64,000 bases of DNA from Selaginella tamariscina (GCA_003024785.1 PUQB01000540.1:1-64000); one strand, 5' to 3'. Shown: positions 13,935-28,142, counted from the first letter of the stretch. The notes: generated by a model not told the origin, from the letters alone. Program-made: numbers and translations.

Positions 13935-15198
<1,264 letters not shown>

Positions 15199-15328
15199 TT
15201 ATGTCTTATTAGAATATCTTGAGAATCTATTCTACTGTCTCTCTCTCTCTCTCACACACACACAAGCCTTTCTAGCTATCATATAAAACTTAACAGCCAC
15301 TTCCACAACAAGCTTCTTGAGAGTATGT

Positions 15329-15370
<42 letters not shown>

Positions 15371-15575
15371 TAGATACATGTATATTCTGAATATGCTATA
15401 CATGTACTTGTAAATAGTAGCTTACGTAGCTGGCACGTTACCATCTCAAATTATTCATATAATATACTTCTCTTGCACGGTATGATATGACGTGGAGGGG
15501 AACCGGGTTCGAATCCGAGCCCCTTACCTTAATTCACTGTTTAAAGCCTTAGAGTAGATTTTGGGAGGTTTTTGG
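15199..15575. other. TAD2-SnRK1 beta intergenic region with (CT)n, (CA)n and (TG)n tracts
   Basis: Microsatellites (CT)n/(CA)n at about 15,238-15,264 and (TG)n at about 15,324-15,370 dominate. No open frame survives removal of the repeats. The stretch from about 15,450 must contain the 5' UTR and promoter of the next gene. Confidence 0.6.
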
Positions 15576-17731
15576 ATGGGAAACGCCAATGTGAGAGAAG
15601 GAGCAGGGCAAGGACAGGAGGAGCAAGATGGGCAGGATCCCATGCAGAGCTCCCATAGAATCCCCGCAGACGGAGGCCTCAGCCGTGCCGGATCCTCGGA
15701 ATCCCTCGGCCATCTCTCCGACAGCCCCAGTGGATCTGCTCGCTCCCCTCTCATGTTCACTCCTCAGGTATGTGCGCGTGTGTTTGTGTATGTATAACCA
15801 AATCAATTAAACTAATCGGTTTTCATAGATTGCACGCATCAGTATGTATTTATACCTCATATGCTATATATAATATGTATATAAATCCACTCTCGTTTCC
15901 TAATCAGACACACACGCACGTTAATGTGTTTTTGTCTGTATGTATGTGTGTGTGTGTTACGCTTTGTATGGAATACAATATAATACATATATACAATATA
16001 GATCAATACTCGGCGTATTATATACTCCAGTCATATACACATATATCCATGTAATTATACATATGTTGTTATGTCTCTATGTCTGTGAATTTATATATAA
16101 CGGATATATACATATGGTGTGTGTATGTAACTCATTAGACTCGTTCTTTTTATATATCAAAAGACAGTGTTCTGGATCGTGCATGCATATTTATGTCTCA
16201 CACACACACACATATTGTATGGATAACCATGAATACTCATTTTAATGAAATGATAGCTTATGCATACATGCATGTATGCATATCCGTACCTGGGATTGCG
16301 TATATGTTCACTCCTTGAGATGATAAACTACTTCGTCTTGATGGAATCCATGCTTACCGATTATAATTTGTTTGTTTTATAAACACCACGTATATATACA
16401 AATCGGAATGTATGTCTTTGAATACAGATTACATACAACCGATATATCTATATGATATCTATATTGAAAGAGATATGTGACTAGATATATGTGTTCTCGC
16501 TCACACACATCTAGCTATTTATAGGTTCTGTAGTAGCACTCTATATAGATATCTATTTATGTAGAGAGAGAGAGGTGTGTGTGTGTTTATCAATGAACAC
16601 ATACACCCTGATTTTTTCTTCCTTTACAGATACCGATGGCACCAATTAACAAGCCAAACGAGTACGTAGCTGGACCGTACCATGGCCGGCACGATCTATC
16701 GTACAACGAATCTCAGGGCGAAAAGGGGATTCCATGCATGATTGTGTGGATCCATGGAGGCAACAACGTTGCTGTTGAAGGTTCCTGGGACAATTGGACC
16801 ACAAGGTAAACACATAACGCACATACGCATGTATACATGTGTACACACATGAAGTTATACACAGTCTGGAAAGTGACCTGTAGAGCCATCCTAGGAATAT
16901 AGCAAATAGTCTTCACATAGATATACACGGGCAATACATTTGCACGTGTGTTTTGTGTATATGGAGACAGAGTTCCACACACACACACGACTTTTTCAGG
17001 CAATACATTTGCACGCGTGTTGCTTGTGTATCAGTAGTTCTCATATGTAGAAACACGATCACACACACACACGAACACACGACTTATTCCGTCTACAGGC
17101 AACCACTACAGAGGTCTGGGAAGGATTTCTCGATTCTCAAAGTATTTTCTGCGGGATTTTACCAGTATAGATTTATAGTGGATGGTGAGTGGAGATATGC
17201 ACCAGATCTTCCGTGCACTAAAGATGAAACTGGAGGCATACAAAACGTCATCGAAGTTCAGGTGCTTAAGTGTGTGTGTAGAGAGAGAATATACATACAG
17301 GTTTTCTGCATAGTTAAGTCATTATGTACGCACCTCTCCCAGTAGAGCCATATGCAAATACATGTAATATAGCACATAACTTGTAGCTCTATATATACAC
17401 AGGAGTATGTTCCGGAAAATCTAGACAACGTGGTGGGATTTGAACCCCCGTTGTCACCTGAATCCAGCTATTCAGACCCGTTCCCAGGCCCTGAAGAATA
17501 TGCAAAAGAACCGCCAGCTGTCCCTCCGCATTTACACCTCACCTTGCTGACGTACCTTCTGTCCCTGCTGAATACGCGAGCTCATCAATGCCACGTCCGC
17601 AGCACGTCATACTGAACCATCTATACGTGGAAAAGGGACGAAGCTCCAGATCAGTTTTAGCGCTGGGTGCAACTCACAGGTTTCGATCCAAATACGTGAC
17701 TGTTGTTATGTATAAACCTCTCAGGAAGTGA
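15576..17731 (+). CDS. KINB: SnRK1/AMPK complex beta subunit (AKIN-beta type)
   Basis: Scaffold and targeting subunit of the plant energy-sensing kinase SnRK1. The protein begins MGNANVREG, an N-myristoylation signal as in Arabidopsis AKINbeta1, followed by a Ser-rich region. Exons: 15,576-15,767, 16,630-16,805, 17,099-17,261 and 17,403-17,731. Exons 2-3 encode the glycogen-binding/CBM48 module ([10 protein letters not shown], the [12 protein letters not shown] strand pair, ending YAPDLP). Exon 4 encodes the ASC domain ([18 protein letters not shown], then [12 protein letters not shown] and [18 protein letters not shown]). Between the HLTLL and PRPQHV blocks the frame slips by one missing base near 17,551-17,553. 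Read literally, the product stops at 17,613-17,615 without most of the ASC domain, which normally contacts the kinase and gamma subunits. Consensus error or real lesion cannot be told apart here. Intron 1 is long (862 bp) and microsatellite-rich. Confidence 0.92.
15768..16629 (+). other. Long intron 1 of the SnRK1 beta gene
   Basis: 862 bp of TA-, CA- and TG-rich sequence with repeated TATGTATGTG and ACATATATAC phrases. Reading frames here are products of the dinucleotide repeats and not genes. Confidence 0.7.
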
Positions 17732-18099
17732 TGGGTTTTTATTAGTTGCTAAGTAGTTTGACTTAATATTTAACCAACTTGGTTAATTCTTATTGCACTA
17801 ATTATATATATCAAACATAGTTATATATAAACTTGGTTCAAGTTTGTATAACACACATGAATATGTCAGATATCGGTGTCAAGTTATTATTACTTTGATC
17901 ATTTATCTTTTTAATTTATTCTTTATTTAACTTCTCGAATTCTCATATTTCAAATCTTTAAAGCTTAATTTCTACAATGTTAGCTCATCATTTTTATCTA
18001 CGTTTGCCATATTTAGATTAAAATATTAAAGATCTAGAACGGTATATTCCTTTCAATTTGTGAATACCTTGACACGTATAAACATACCATGCATGGGTG

Positions 18100-18138
<39 letters not shown>

Positions 18139-19150
18139 TGCAGAGGACTGATGTTTAGTTTTGCATATAGCGACGGCTATGCATGTTCTTAATTTAACTT
18201 TAACCCTGATTAACTTAAATAAATTATATAATTAAAAGTAACAAGTTTCGTTACTGATATTTTACAAATAAGCATTTTTTTTTATTATAATGGAATAGTA
18301 AAATTATTAAATATGAAATATATATATACTTTTTTTTAGGTGAATTCTTTAATCAATATTTTCAGGAACTATATAAGTTGATCGCAAATTTTAGACGAAT
18401 CGTTTTAGCCATAGTTGACCATTCCTACTTTGATCATTTATTGATGTTTGAGTCCTTTGATACCACACAAGTAAATATATTAATATATTTAAATAGTTTA
18501 AATCATATTTCATATACAGTTTCAAACTTAAAAATAAATTATATCTTTCTATTTATAAACTTTTAACTTTAAATTTAATTTATTAATATATTATATTAAT
18601 TAGTATTATATACATGCATAAACAACATTCATTATATACACTTTCACCTATATTTTAATTTAAATATTACATTATTGTACCAGTATATTATAAATTATAA
18701 AAACACATTAATGAGTTTAGAATTAAAATTAAAATTTTAAAATGAGATTTTTTATTTTCAAATATAAATTTAAACTTAAAAATTAAGATTTATAAATTTA
18801 CATTTGAAATTATCATTGAATATTGGTGCCACGATTTAATTTAATGTGTTCCCTAATTAATTTGATTTATTGTTTTATGTTTGTTTATTGAAAGCAAACC
18901 ATAATCTAAGCGCTTTTATTTATTTATTTCTCAAATATATAGTAAATCAAATTATTGATATCCTACCACAATTACTATAAATTACAAAATATATCCCTCT
19001 AAAAAAGGGTGGTTGCCAGATTGTATAAGAATATACAAATATTTATTTTTAAACCTTATAAAATATTAACATACTTTATACTAGTAAAATCAAAAGAATT
19101 ATTTTTAACTATTCTTTAAGGATGTAGAACAATTAAGCTCATGCAAAACA
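17571..19150 (+). repeat. Direct segmental duplication, copy A (tail of SnRK1 beta gene plus 3' flank)
   Basis: The segment from GAGCTCATCAATGCC in exon 4 through the AT-rich 3' flank to about 19,150 recurs in the same orientation at about 21,530-22,995. Both copies share the gene's last coding stretch, the TTAGTTGCTAAGTA flank, the TTTATCTACGTTTGCCA phrase, the CATGCATAAACAACATT phrase and the ATGCAAAACATATG end. Confidence 0.85.
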
Positions 19151-19196
19151 TATGCAAGATGTAACATATATAACCTTGAACCCTAAACCACATTAG
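17732..19196. other. AT-rich 3' flank of the SnRK1 beta gene
   Basis: No coding sequence. A (TA)n tract lies at 18,101-18,134. The body is the non-coding part of duplication copy A. Confidence 0.7.
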
Positions 19197-19230
19197 TTAA
19201 GAGCTTACCTAATTGGTAAGTTGGTGCGTG

Positions 19231-19272
<42 letters not shown>

Positions 19273-20839
19273 TACGGGAATCATTTGCAGACAGATAGGA
19301 TGCTAGGGTATGTATTTGAGATATAAAATACAAAATGTTTAGTGAAGATGGCTAGTTATATATATAATATAGAGAGAGAGAGAGAGATGGGAACATCTTA
19401 TTAGATTAGAGACTTACTACTGAAGCGTCCTCATCGCCCATTCATCATGCTCCCATCCACCATCATAGCTAGCATAATCATCATAGATACCAAAATAATC
19501 ATCGGACCCTTCGAAATGATCGTCATCATATTTGTATTCCTCAAGCTCTGGAATACCCGAAGTATGATTCTCTCTCTATTTCTACACACACACACATATA
19601 TAACATTTGCGTGTGTGCAAGCAATGAACACATACCTGAAGCTTGTACATTGACCTGTTCCTGTAACTCCCGAACTAATAAAGGTATAACTTGATAAACC
19701 CTCCTTACTATTTTAACAACCACTTCAATTTGCCCACCTCTCTTGAGTTCAACAAGCCAGCTTCGACAGTGCTTTAGCTCAAATACAGCATTTAAATCGC
19801 ATGCATGAACAACAAACTTCTTGAGACCAGGCATCTTGGACGGGACCTCAGCCGCTTTGAAAGGCTGGACAACCAAATGTGATTATAAATTGAAACGTAT
19901 GTACACATGTGTACCTTGAAGAGATCACTAGTAATCTCAAGCCTTGCACACTTAACATAAGCTGCCAGAATATCTCCAAAACCAGTGAAGTTAGAGTGAC
20001 ACTCGAATCGTGCAAGCAGTTGTAAGCTCCTGACCTCGATGTCCTTAAACATCTGCAACAACATTCTCTTACAGTCCGTAAACGAGCAGCCCCTTGCAAA
20101 AACCAGCCGATCAACACACCGCAAGTCCGATATATCGCTATCAACCAGTCCGTTGTTGAGTACTAGAGTGTGTAAGCACGGATCAACCTTTGCTGTGACG
20201 CTGTGAGTGTTGAGCTTCATGATCTTTAGATTTGGAGCATCTAAGTGTAGAGTGGTTGCGTGGTACTCGAGCTCCTCAAGTGTTGTAGATGATATTTCGG
20301 GAGGCCCGCCAGAGTAAAAGACAGTATTCACTACCAAGCGTTTTAATCTGGGGCATAACCTGATCATACTCTCTAATCCGCACACATCACATGTCTGCGC
20401 CACAATCTCCAGCTCTGTGAGATGCTTCAAAGTAGGTGTGTGCTCGAAGGATTCGTTGAGCAGAAACTGCCACCAGCTGCATATTGTGAGACGCTTCAGA
20501 TTGGGACACTCGAAGATGAGCCCTACCTTGGAGATCAAGGTGCCGCCCTCTATACTCAAGTTTTCGAGGTTGTCCTTGAATTCTTCAAACCATTCCCAGA
20601 CAGGGACCTCGAAATCCGCAAGCAGTTTGAGGTATTTGAGTCTTCCACGGGTAGCGAGCAGAGATTGGGGACCTATTGGTACTCACCTTGACCCTGACGC
20701 TCAACCAAGTGGCGGATTCACAGACCTGCCGCCACCGCCTGCACACCAGCAGGCAGCTCCTCATGCACTCCGCCTTTTCCAGGATTATGCTCAGCACGGC
20801 ATCCGGAAGCCACTCGAACAGATCACTGGCAGGCGCCAT
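19197..20839 (-). repeat. Inverted duplication, arm B (F-box gene 2 with PRP18 tail)
   Basis: Read on the minus strand, this arm parallels 10,805-12,515: F-box gene, its two introns, the 3' flank phrase TAGTAAGTCTCTAATCTAATAAGA and finally CACCAACTTACCAATTAG (19,211-19,228). In arm A that last phrase holds the stop codon of PRP18. The shared PRP18 end indicates that this arm was copied from the arm A locus. A (TA)n tract at about 19,233-19,270 is specific to this arm. Confidence 0.85.
19417..20839 (-). pseudogene. F-box/LRR protein gene 2, one-base frame break in exon 1
   Basis: Paralogue of F-box gene 1. Exons by splice-site match: 20,839-19,915, 19,864-19,636 and 19,547-19,417. The F-box is LPDAVLSIILEKAECMRSC..VCRRW near residues 11-36. 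LRR blocks are CPNLKRLTIC, LKHLTELEI, CPRLKRLVVN, LEELEYH and LDAPNLKIMKL. Exon 2 encodes MPGLKKFVVHACD once only, without the duplication found in gene 1. The acidic, Tyr/Asp-rich tail (ELEEYKYDDD..DDYFGIYDDYASYDGGWEHDEW) is longer than in gene 1. One extra C near 20,654-20,656 shifts the frame after ARY, so the literal product is 84 aa. The remaining frames are open, so the lesion is either recent or a consensus error. Confidence 0.85.
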
Positions 20840-21161
20840 CGCCAGAGCCTCTTAGTAAGATTAGGTTTTAATACTCACTTTCCATTTAGTAGGTAATTAA
20901 ATAATTGCTTTAATTAATGGATTTTTAAAAAATTATTTACTAAAAAGTTTACATATGTATAAAAATATACATATTTAAAAAGAGAGAAAAGATTACCTTA
21001 CATGTATAATCAATAAACAATTGAAATAAACACCTCTTATGTATAAATATACATACATATATGCATTGCAGTATATAATTATATATGTATGTATTATACA
21101 TAAGCTAAGAAATCTCTACGCAACCATAATATACGTATGCATGTACAATGAACATATATTA

Positions 21162-21205
<44 letters not shown>

Positions 21206-21529
21206 ATAAAGAAAGACATTAGTGACTCCATATCAAAAAATAACAATGAAGAAATTAAAGAATTAAAATTTTAAAATTTTTTTTAATTTAAGATATTGAG
21301 TAGGTGCACCTTTATTACTTATGTATTTTGCAACATATATATGTTAAAAACCTCTTTAGTAACCAGATAAATAAAATTTGTATTAGTAATTTATTTTTTT
21401 ATTTAATAATCACTTTAATAAAAAATAATGGAAAACTATACTGGTAATTATTATTATCGATATGATTTTTTTTAATTACTAAGGGTAAAAAACCGTCAGC
21501 TAGTGGAAAGTGGGCTAGTTTTGGTATGA
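20840..21529. other. AT-rich 5' flank of F-box gene 2
   Basis: Includes a (TA)n tract at about 21,164-21,201 and no coding sequence. The 5' flank does not resemble the sequence upstream of F-box gene 1, so the inverted duplication ended close to the start codon. Confidence 0.6.
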
Positions 21530-22995
21530 ATATGTGAGCTCATCAATGCCACGTCCGCAGCACGTCATACTGAACCATCTAGAGTGCAATTCACAGGTTT
21601 CGATCCAATACGTGATTGTTGTTATGTATGGTTTTTATTAGTTGCTAAGTAATTTGACTTAATATTTAACTAACTTGGTTAATCAGTTATTATATATCTC
21701 AAACATACATGGTATACATGCATATATATAAACGTGGTTCATCAACATATAGCAATGTGTATATGTCAGATATCTATGTTTGTATACATGTCTATTATAT
21801 GGTTCAGTTTTCACAATGTGTGTATGTAAAACACATAATGGTAAAGATTTGAATCATTTTTATAAGTTATTACTTCCATCATTTATCTTTTTAATTGTTT
21901 CCTAGCTAACATTGTAGAAATTTAGTTTTAAATATTGAAATCTCAGAAGTTAAATAAATAATACTACATGTACCTATGCCCATACATATAAGTATTTTAT
22001 TTATCATTGTCTAAGAATGATAATAATATTTATCTACGTTTGCCAAGTTATTTAGTTAACCACAGTCCGCACTCACCTAGAAAGCTGGGTATATTCCTTT
22101 CAAAAAATTTGATTTATTAATTTATTAATTTCTGATTAATCTGTGATTATTTAGATTAAATCCTAAAAAAACTTTAAAGTTTAATTTAAAATATTAATTG
22201 GAACGAGCCTGATCTTATATATCATTTTTAAAGATTTCTCCCGTATGGCTTATCGTGATATGTCCCATAATTACAAAGTAGATAACTGTCATTAAAATTG
22301 TAGTGAAATGAAGGTTGAAACCATATATTAATATATTTTAATAGTTTAAATCATATGTCATATGTAATTTTAAACTTAAAAATAAATTATATTTTTCTAT
22401 TCATAAACTTTAACTTTATTTCTATTTATTAATATATCATATTAATTAGTATTATTAACATGCATAAACAACATTACACATTATATACACTTTTACTTAG
22501 ATTTTTTATTTAAATATTATCTTATTGTATCAGTATATTATAAAATGTAAAAACACATTAATGACTTTGGAGCTAGAATTTAAAATTATAGAATGAAAGG
22601 TTTCATCTTGGAATGTAAATGTTAATTTAAGATTTATAAATTACATTTGAAATTATCATTAATACCTATTATATATATTGATGAATTTACTATTGACAAT
22701 TTAATTTAACATGTTCCATAATTTTATTCAATTTATTGTTTTATTCTTGTTTGTTGAAAGCAATCCATAATCTATGCTTGTTTGTTAACATTGCTTTTAT
22801 TTATTTGTTTATCAAATATATATAAACAAAATCATAATTATTATAAATTACAAAATATAAATCATTATTTTTAAACCTTATAAAAATATTAACACAGGGA
22901 CTTTATATTAGTAAAAAAATCACAAAATAAGAATTATTTTCTCTTTCTTTTAAAGATTTGAAGAATAAATGAGCCTATGCAAAACATATGAAATG
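21530..22995 (+). repeat. Direct segmental duplication, copy B
   Basis: Copy of 17,571-19,150. Relative to copy A, a block of about 60 bp (21,900-21,958 against about 17,925-17,990) is in reverse orientation, reading GCTAACATTGTAGAAATT here and its reverse complement there. Confidence 0.8.
21533..21625 (+). pseudogene. Fragment of SnRK1 beta exon 4
   Basis: The stretch holds the codons for the ASC-domain [11 protein letters not shown] block, then jumps to HRFRS and continues VIVVMYG. It starts abruptly within exon 4 and lacks the rest of the gene. The segment corresponding to 17,626-17,665 is missing. It has no start codon and is not a functional gene. Confidence 0.85.
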
Positions 22996-24593
22996 CAAAA
23001 TGTTTTATTATGAATTTCATGTAAAGTGGCATTTTTGAAGGAGTGTTGAGTCATCATTTAAATGTAATGTCATGTTTCCTATGCATACATAGTATGATGT
23101 ATGTATGTATGGTATTCATGCATAGACATTATGCATGTAGAATACTCATAAATATATGTCCCTTTTTACATTGCTCACTTCATGAGAGAGTTGGTTCACA
23201 AAGTGAAATGCTGTATCACTTCATGACTATGTTGAATGGTGAAGCGAGATTCATTCTCACTTCATAAACCAACTTGTTCACAAAGTGAGTAGCTATTTCA
23301 CTTTGTAACCATTCGGATTAACGAAGTAAACATTTAAAAATGATTAGGTATGTATCAAAAATCCATTTGGATTTGAAAAAGATATTTTATGGTACAACTA
23401 TGTTTTTTGTTTTCATTATGTATTATAGTAGATTTGTAATTTATTCATTTATTTATTTCACAATGGCATATAGTAATGTGATTCTTAAAATTATTGTTCA
23501 AGAAATTGATAGTGTTTTGAAGAGTGTGATTAGTTAGTTTTAATGTTTATTCTTTGCAGGTACTGGTTGATTTATAAATTGAAAAGGGTTTCAATTTACT
23601 TTCTGTGAAAAATATTACATTTTTGCTGCTTACAAACTAATTGATTATTGTACATAGGACTTGGAAAATAAAAATGCCCTTTGTAACTTTACAGTAAGAA
23701 TAGTGTTATGATTATTTTTTGTTTTTATTAATAAGATAATATTGATAATGATGGCTACACATGATTATTTTGGGTTTTTGTTTACAGAAGATCTCTTCAA
23801 CTATGTGGGTTATTGTAGCTTGCAATATGTGATGAAAAACATTACAAAGTAGTTAGGAATCAACTAGTGATGGCTACACATGATTATTTTGGGTTTTTGT
23901 TTACAAAAGATCTCTTCAACTATGTGGGTTATTATAACTTGCAATATGTGATGAAGAACATTGCAGAGTAGTTAAAAACCAACCATGCAACTTTGTACCA
24001 TACTTTGTAGATTCATAGCTTGATTGTCCAAGAGTGTTGTTGATGTTGCAAAGATGCTTTCACGTTTGTTGTCATAAAGTAGTTTTGCACCAAGTTGGGG
24101 TTTTGTTATGGTCACGAGCATGTTATATAGAGTAGGACTTAAAGTGAGTATGTTGTTATACATGAGGCTTTAAGGATTTTAAATCCATATGCCACAAAGA
24201 TTCAGAGAAGAAATGGATTGAGAGAAGTAACCATTTTTAATGCTCAGCAATGGCAGTAATGCACATCAACAACAAGTGTCAAGTGTGTTGCTGGCCATGG
24301 AGTGTTTGTTGCATGAATTGGCCCCGCAATAAATGCTCCACTACATGATGTGATATGACCTAGTGATGTTTTTTTTAAAATTTGTTTTTAGGTCATTGTA
24401 AGTTTGAGCGTTATGGCATATATACACACGCTATTATTGTTAGAATTTTAACTCGAAGGACTAATACGTGATAACACATGGCTGTCAAGTAGTCATATGG
24501 CATCAACACCTTGTGTTAGCAACGCTAAGTCTTTCAAGATAACTTTGAAAGTCTAACTCAAATGTCTAAAGGTATGAGACTTAGGACCCTACC
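22996..24593. other. AT-rich region with no recognised gene
   Basis: Only short open frames are present. Short inverted motifs of the TTCACAAAGTGA type recur at about 23,190-23,325. I recognise no protein family. Confidence 0.4.
23750..23985 (+). repeat. Two-unit tandem repeat of about 119 bp
   Basis: Units at 23,750-23,868 and 23,869-about 23,985 both begin GATGGCTACACATGATTATT and differ at a handful of positions. Confidence 0.9.
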
Positions 24594-26557
24594 TTGAGCT
24601 TGAGAAACCCTTAAGTAAAATGATTTACCTATTTTTGTTCTCGCCTGCACAATTATCCATCTGTAAAAGCAAATGACGAAGAAGCTTATTTGATTGAGGA
24701 CACATGTACACTATTTGAGCTCCCTCCACTGAACTAGAACTCTCAACAGGGCCATCTGTTTTTTGTGCAGGCTGCTGACAATGCCTCTCATATTCCCAAG
24801 TAGCCTCAAGTGCAAACGTGTTCATGAGAGCATTATGTAAAGGTTGAAGGTGTTGTTTCTTCACTTTGAGATCACTAATAGGACTTGTCTGTGAGTGGGC
24901 TTCAAGGTTTCCGAAACACATGGCCAACGACCCAATAGTGAAATTGGAGTTGCTAGACCAATGTGGAAGTGAAAAGTGTGTCCATATGACTCACAACTGT
25001 GTCCATGTGTTAACACATATGTCAATGAAATCGGAAGTTTTATGACATTTCCAAGGCACTTTGGTGTTGTAACGAGCTTTGAATGCTGGTCTTTGAATGA
25101 TCCATCTTGTCATGGATCAAGCACAGGTACTTTGATGGGCATGACACAGAAAACATGCAGTGTGCATGGTATTGAGATCGGCAAGTTTGTTGTGCAATCA
25201 TGTGGGCCTCCATATTTTTGAATGGCAGTGATCTTCACCAAGGTTTTTGCACAAGCCTCTGCAGCCTTCAATGATGTATAAGTGTCACACTTGGCAAAGC
25301 TAGAGTGTTTTGCAATCTCTACATCCTTAAAATGAGTATTCCATATGTTGTTGAAGGTACCAAGGCAGATTGCTTGGAGCCCCATCAAACTGATGCACTT
25401 GTTCACATGTTCACACAGCTTCAATTGAGTGTAAATTGAAGGCAAAACCTTGAGATTTTCCCTGACCCCTGCATTTGTGGTTTGGCATTTGTGAGGCATC
25501 CTGTCTACATTTGCTTCCACAAAAGCCTTGAGTATCTCTATGGCTGCCATAATGTGAGAGCGGGTTTTAACCAAGCAAGTGTTCCCATGAACTGAGGTTC
25601 GCGCTCCATCAAGCCACTCATCCCTTCGATGGTAGAACGTGGTCTTTGGGATCCCGTATATACTGTACCAAGCTTTGAAGTAGATGGCCACCTTATTAAA
25701 TATCATGGATGTACTATGATAACCTGTGTCCGAGGCCATTCCATCAATACACCCAGTTAGTGTAGCATATACAAACTCATGTCTTTGCTTTTGGGTGAGC
25801 GTACAAAAGACATGTCTACATTGGGTAATTTTATTCCGGTCTGCCATCTGACAACACTTCTTCTTGCAGCAGTCAATCGTGGAAATGCTCGTAACACTTT
25901 CGGAAGATGTAGGATTCATCTTCACCCTGTTGCTGAAACTTGCAGGGGAAGATCTGCAACCCATGAATCGCCTTTTTCTTACAATAGAACTAATGCAAGG
26001 AACCTTTTCAAATATGAGTTGTTCTTCCGGGTTGTTATTATTAAAATCCAACCCAGAATGTGTTGAACCATCTTGCCGTCTTAATTCAGATGTTCGCCAC
26101 CTCATGAAGGATCCAGGATGCAATGTGCCATTAGGTGAAACCTCTGTCACAACTACACCCACGAAGTCGGACCCTAGTTTCTCTTCTGACATTGCTTCCA
26201 TTGTATTTATAACTGTGATGATGCCTCTTCCGACCTCAATCTCATGAAAAAGAGAATCACCTCATCCATCATAGCAGGCAAGCCATTATCTAATAAACTC
26301 GTGCTACTATTTATTTGTGACTCTACATATTCTGTGTCAGCCTTAATTTCATCTAAATTCCACAATACAGGAGAACCCTCCTCAAATTCCATTCCCGGAA
26401 CCTCAACATGCTTATAAATGGTGTTTACCCATACGTACACACAAGATCCTTGGGCAATATTGTGACATGATGCATTATCATTTCGAACTTCCACAGTTCT
26501 AGTGCCAACTATCTCGTTGTTCCGAAGAAGACATACTTTATCTCCAGTATTAAACAT
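24594..26557 (-). pseudogene. DUF7869-like transposase gene, copy 1, truncated
   Basis: The first methionine is MFNTGDKVCLL at 26,557, just after a possible splice acceptor (TGCAG). An N-terminal part with VEVPGMEFEEGSPVLWNLDE resembles promoter-side domains of plant transposase proteins. The next long frame (26,201-25,110) has a Cys-rich segment (CCKKKCCQM...QCRHVF), a helix-turn-helix-like stretch (YFKAWYSIYGIPKTTFYHRR) and the block FNNIWNTHFKDVEIAKHSSF followed by AKCDT, which is typical of this family. Downstream on the same strand LLQMDNCAGENKN (about 24,670-24,630) matches an acidic position of the RNase-H-like core. Copy 1 has one small frame break near 26,240 and further breaks before the DNC block. 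It lacks the GHTHENID end. The family assignment is from motif memory; I know of no biochemical activity. Confidence 0.65.
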
Positions 26558-26704
26558 ATTGTCCTGCACATAAATAATTGTGTTATTTATGATATCTGTT
26601 TATGCAATATTTCTAAGAAATCTGACTTGCGGTTGCTTAATAATATGCATGTGCAATAATACATAATTATATATAGAGATAATATCTCATGCTTGATTAA
26701 TACA

Positions 26705-27560
26705 ACTCCCGCCCACGACTCCCTCCGACGAGGAACGGTGGGCGGGATTAATCCGCCGCCGACTCTACCCTTTCAGAGAGAGTAGGCGGGATTAATCCCA
26801 CCGCCGACTCTACCCTTTCAGAGAGAGTAGGCGGGATTAATCCTGCGTCGATTCTCTCCGGTGAGGAAGAGTCAGCGGGATTAATCCCGCCGCCAACTCT
26901 ACCCCTTCGGAGAGAGTCGGCAGGATTAATCCAGCCGCGGACTCCCTCCAACGAGGAAGAAGCAGCGGGATTAATCCTGCCGTAATTTCCACCGACGAGG
27001 AAGAGGTGGTGGGATTAATCCTGCTGCCGGATCTTCCTCGTCGAAGAGAGGCGGCGGGATTAATCCCGCTATAACTCCCTCTGACGAGGAAGAGGCAGCA
27101 GGATTAATCGCGCCGCAACTCCCTCCAACGAAGAGAGGCGGCGGGATTAATCCCGCCCACAACTCTCTCCGAAGCTATGATTTCAAAAAGATCTCGGGAT
27201 AATCCTGCCCACAAATCTTTAAAACAAGGAAGTGATGGCGAGATTAATCCCGCCACCCCTTCTCTGCCTCCTAGAATGGTTGGCGGGATTAATCCCGCCA
27301 CCCCTCTCTGCCTCCTAGAATGGTTTGCGAGATTAATCCCGCTGACAACTCCTTTTAATAAATTTAGGTAACTCTTTATCAGTTGAGAGAGTTATCGGCG
27401 AGATTAATCCCGCCGCTCTTTTTCAGAGGCGGAGAAAGCATTACCCAAACTAATTTTGCCATGGCTATCAAAGAGATGGTGGTGGTGGAATTAATCCTGT
27501 CACCTCTTTGAAGAGGCAAAAAAGAAATGGTCGGATTAATCTCGCCACCTCGGCTAATTG
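26705..27560. repeat. Palindrome array 1
   Basis: About 17 copies (counted by eye) of a palindrome with consensus GGCGGGATTAATCCCGCC, with centres about 44-46 bp apart through 27,150 and wider beyond. Spacers are of the CTCCCTCCGACGAGGAAGAG type, with some reverse-complement versions. The palindrome is better kept than the spacers. It lies 5' of the copy 1 transposase-like gene. Confidence 0.92.
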
Positions 27561-27880
27561 AGAATATTAAGTTAGAAGGATATTTAAACGGGATAAATCC
27601 CTAACGGAATATATTGTAATCCTAATGCATTCCTAAACCCCTAAATTTTAATTTTAAGAGAGAATGTAAAAGAGTGAATCTTTATAAGTATATCTAAATT
27701 TGTTTATAATACTTACTTGTAAACAACACTAAAGGCGCCGTGCTTTCTTATAAACAATAGCACCCAATTTAATGTCGCCCATAAGCTGATCACTATGAAA
27801 AAAGAAGATTTGAAGAGTGAAAATACAAAAATAAAAAAACCCTTGCCGGAGAAAGAACCAGATCTGAATTTAAGTGGGAA

Positions 27881-28142
27881 ATTAAATGCATTTTTAAATT
27901 TACATATAAGACCGATAATACTTATGTCAGAAATTCAAATTTTTTGAAAAGAACAGAAAATAAAATTTAAGATGAGTTGACACAAATAACCGACTAATAT
28001 ATATATTGTATATATGTGTACTAATTCCAATGAGTGTTATAAAATTGCATTTAATGTTATTCAAGTGATTCAAGCTGTTTGATATTACGAAATTTTAGTA
28101 ATTATTCTACATTCTTAATATTCAAGGTATATTATTTAAGTT

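Larger units (their letters stand above)
24594..27880 (-). mobile_element. DUF7869-like element, copy 1 (3'-truncated)
   Basis: On the minus strand this unit runs: about 320 bp of unique leader (27,880-27,560), palindrome array (27,560-26,705), about 130 bp of spacer, then the transposase-like gene (26,557 downward). All parts recur in the same order on the plus strand at 40,046-42,321. Copy 1 ends at 24,594 inside an intron: the last exons seen in the third piece (53,710 downward) are absent. No terminal inverted repeat or target duplication could be assigned. Confidence 0.75.

Noticed and set aside
15495-15520. GGTTCGAATCC, a perfect tRNA B-box/T-loop motif
   Set aside because: The flanking bases do not make a T-stem or acceptor stem and no A-box or anticodon arm lies upstream. 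It is most likely chance in the 5' region of the SnRK1 beta gene.
17432-17448. GGGATTTGAACCCCC, which reads as a tRNA T-arm on the minus strand
   Set aside because: It lies in exon 4 of the SnRK1 beta gene and encodes VGFEPPL. No tRNA cloverleaf can be drawn around it.
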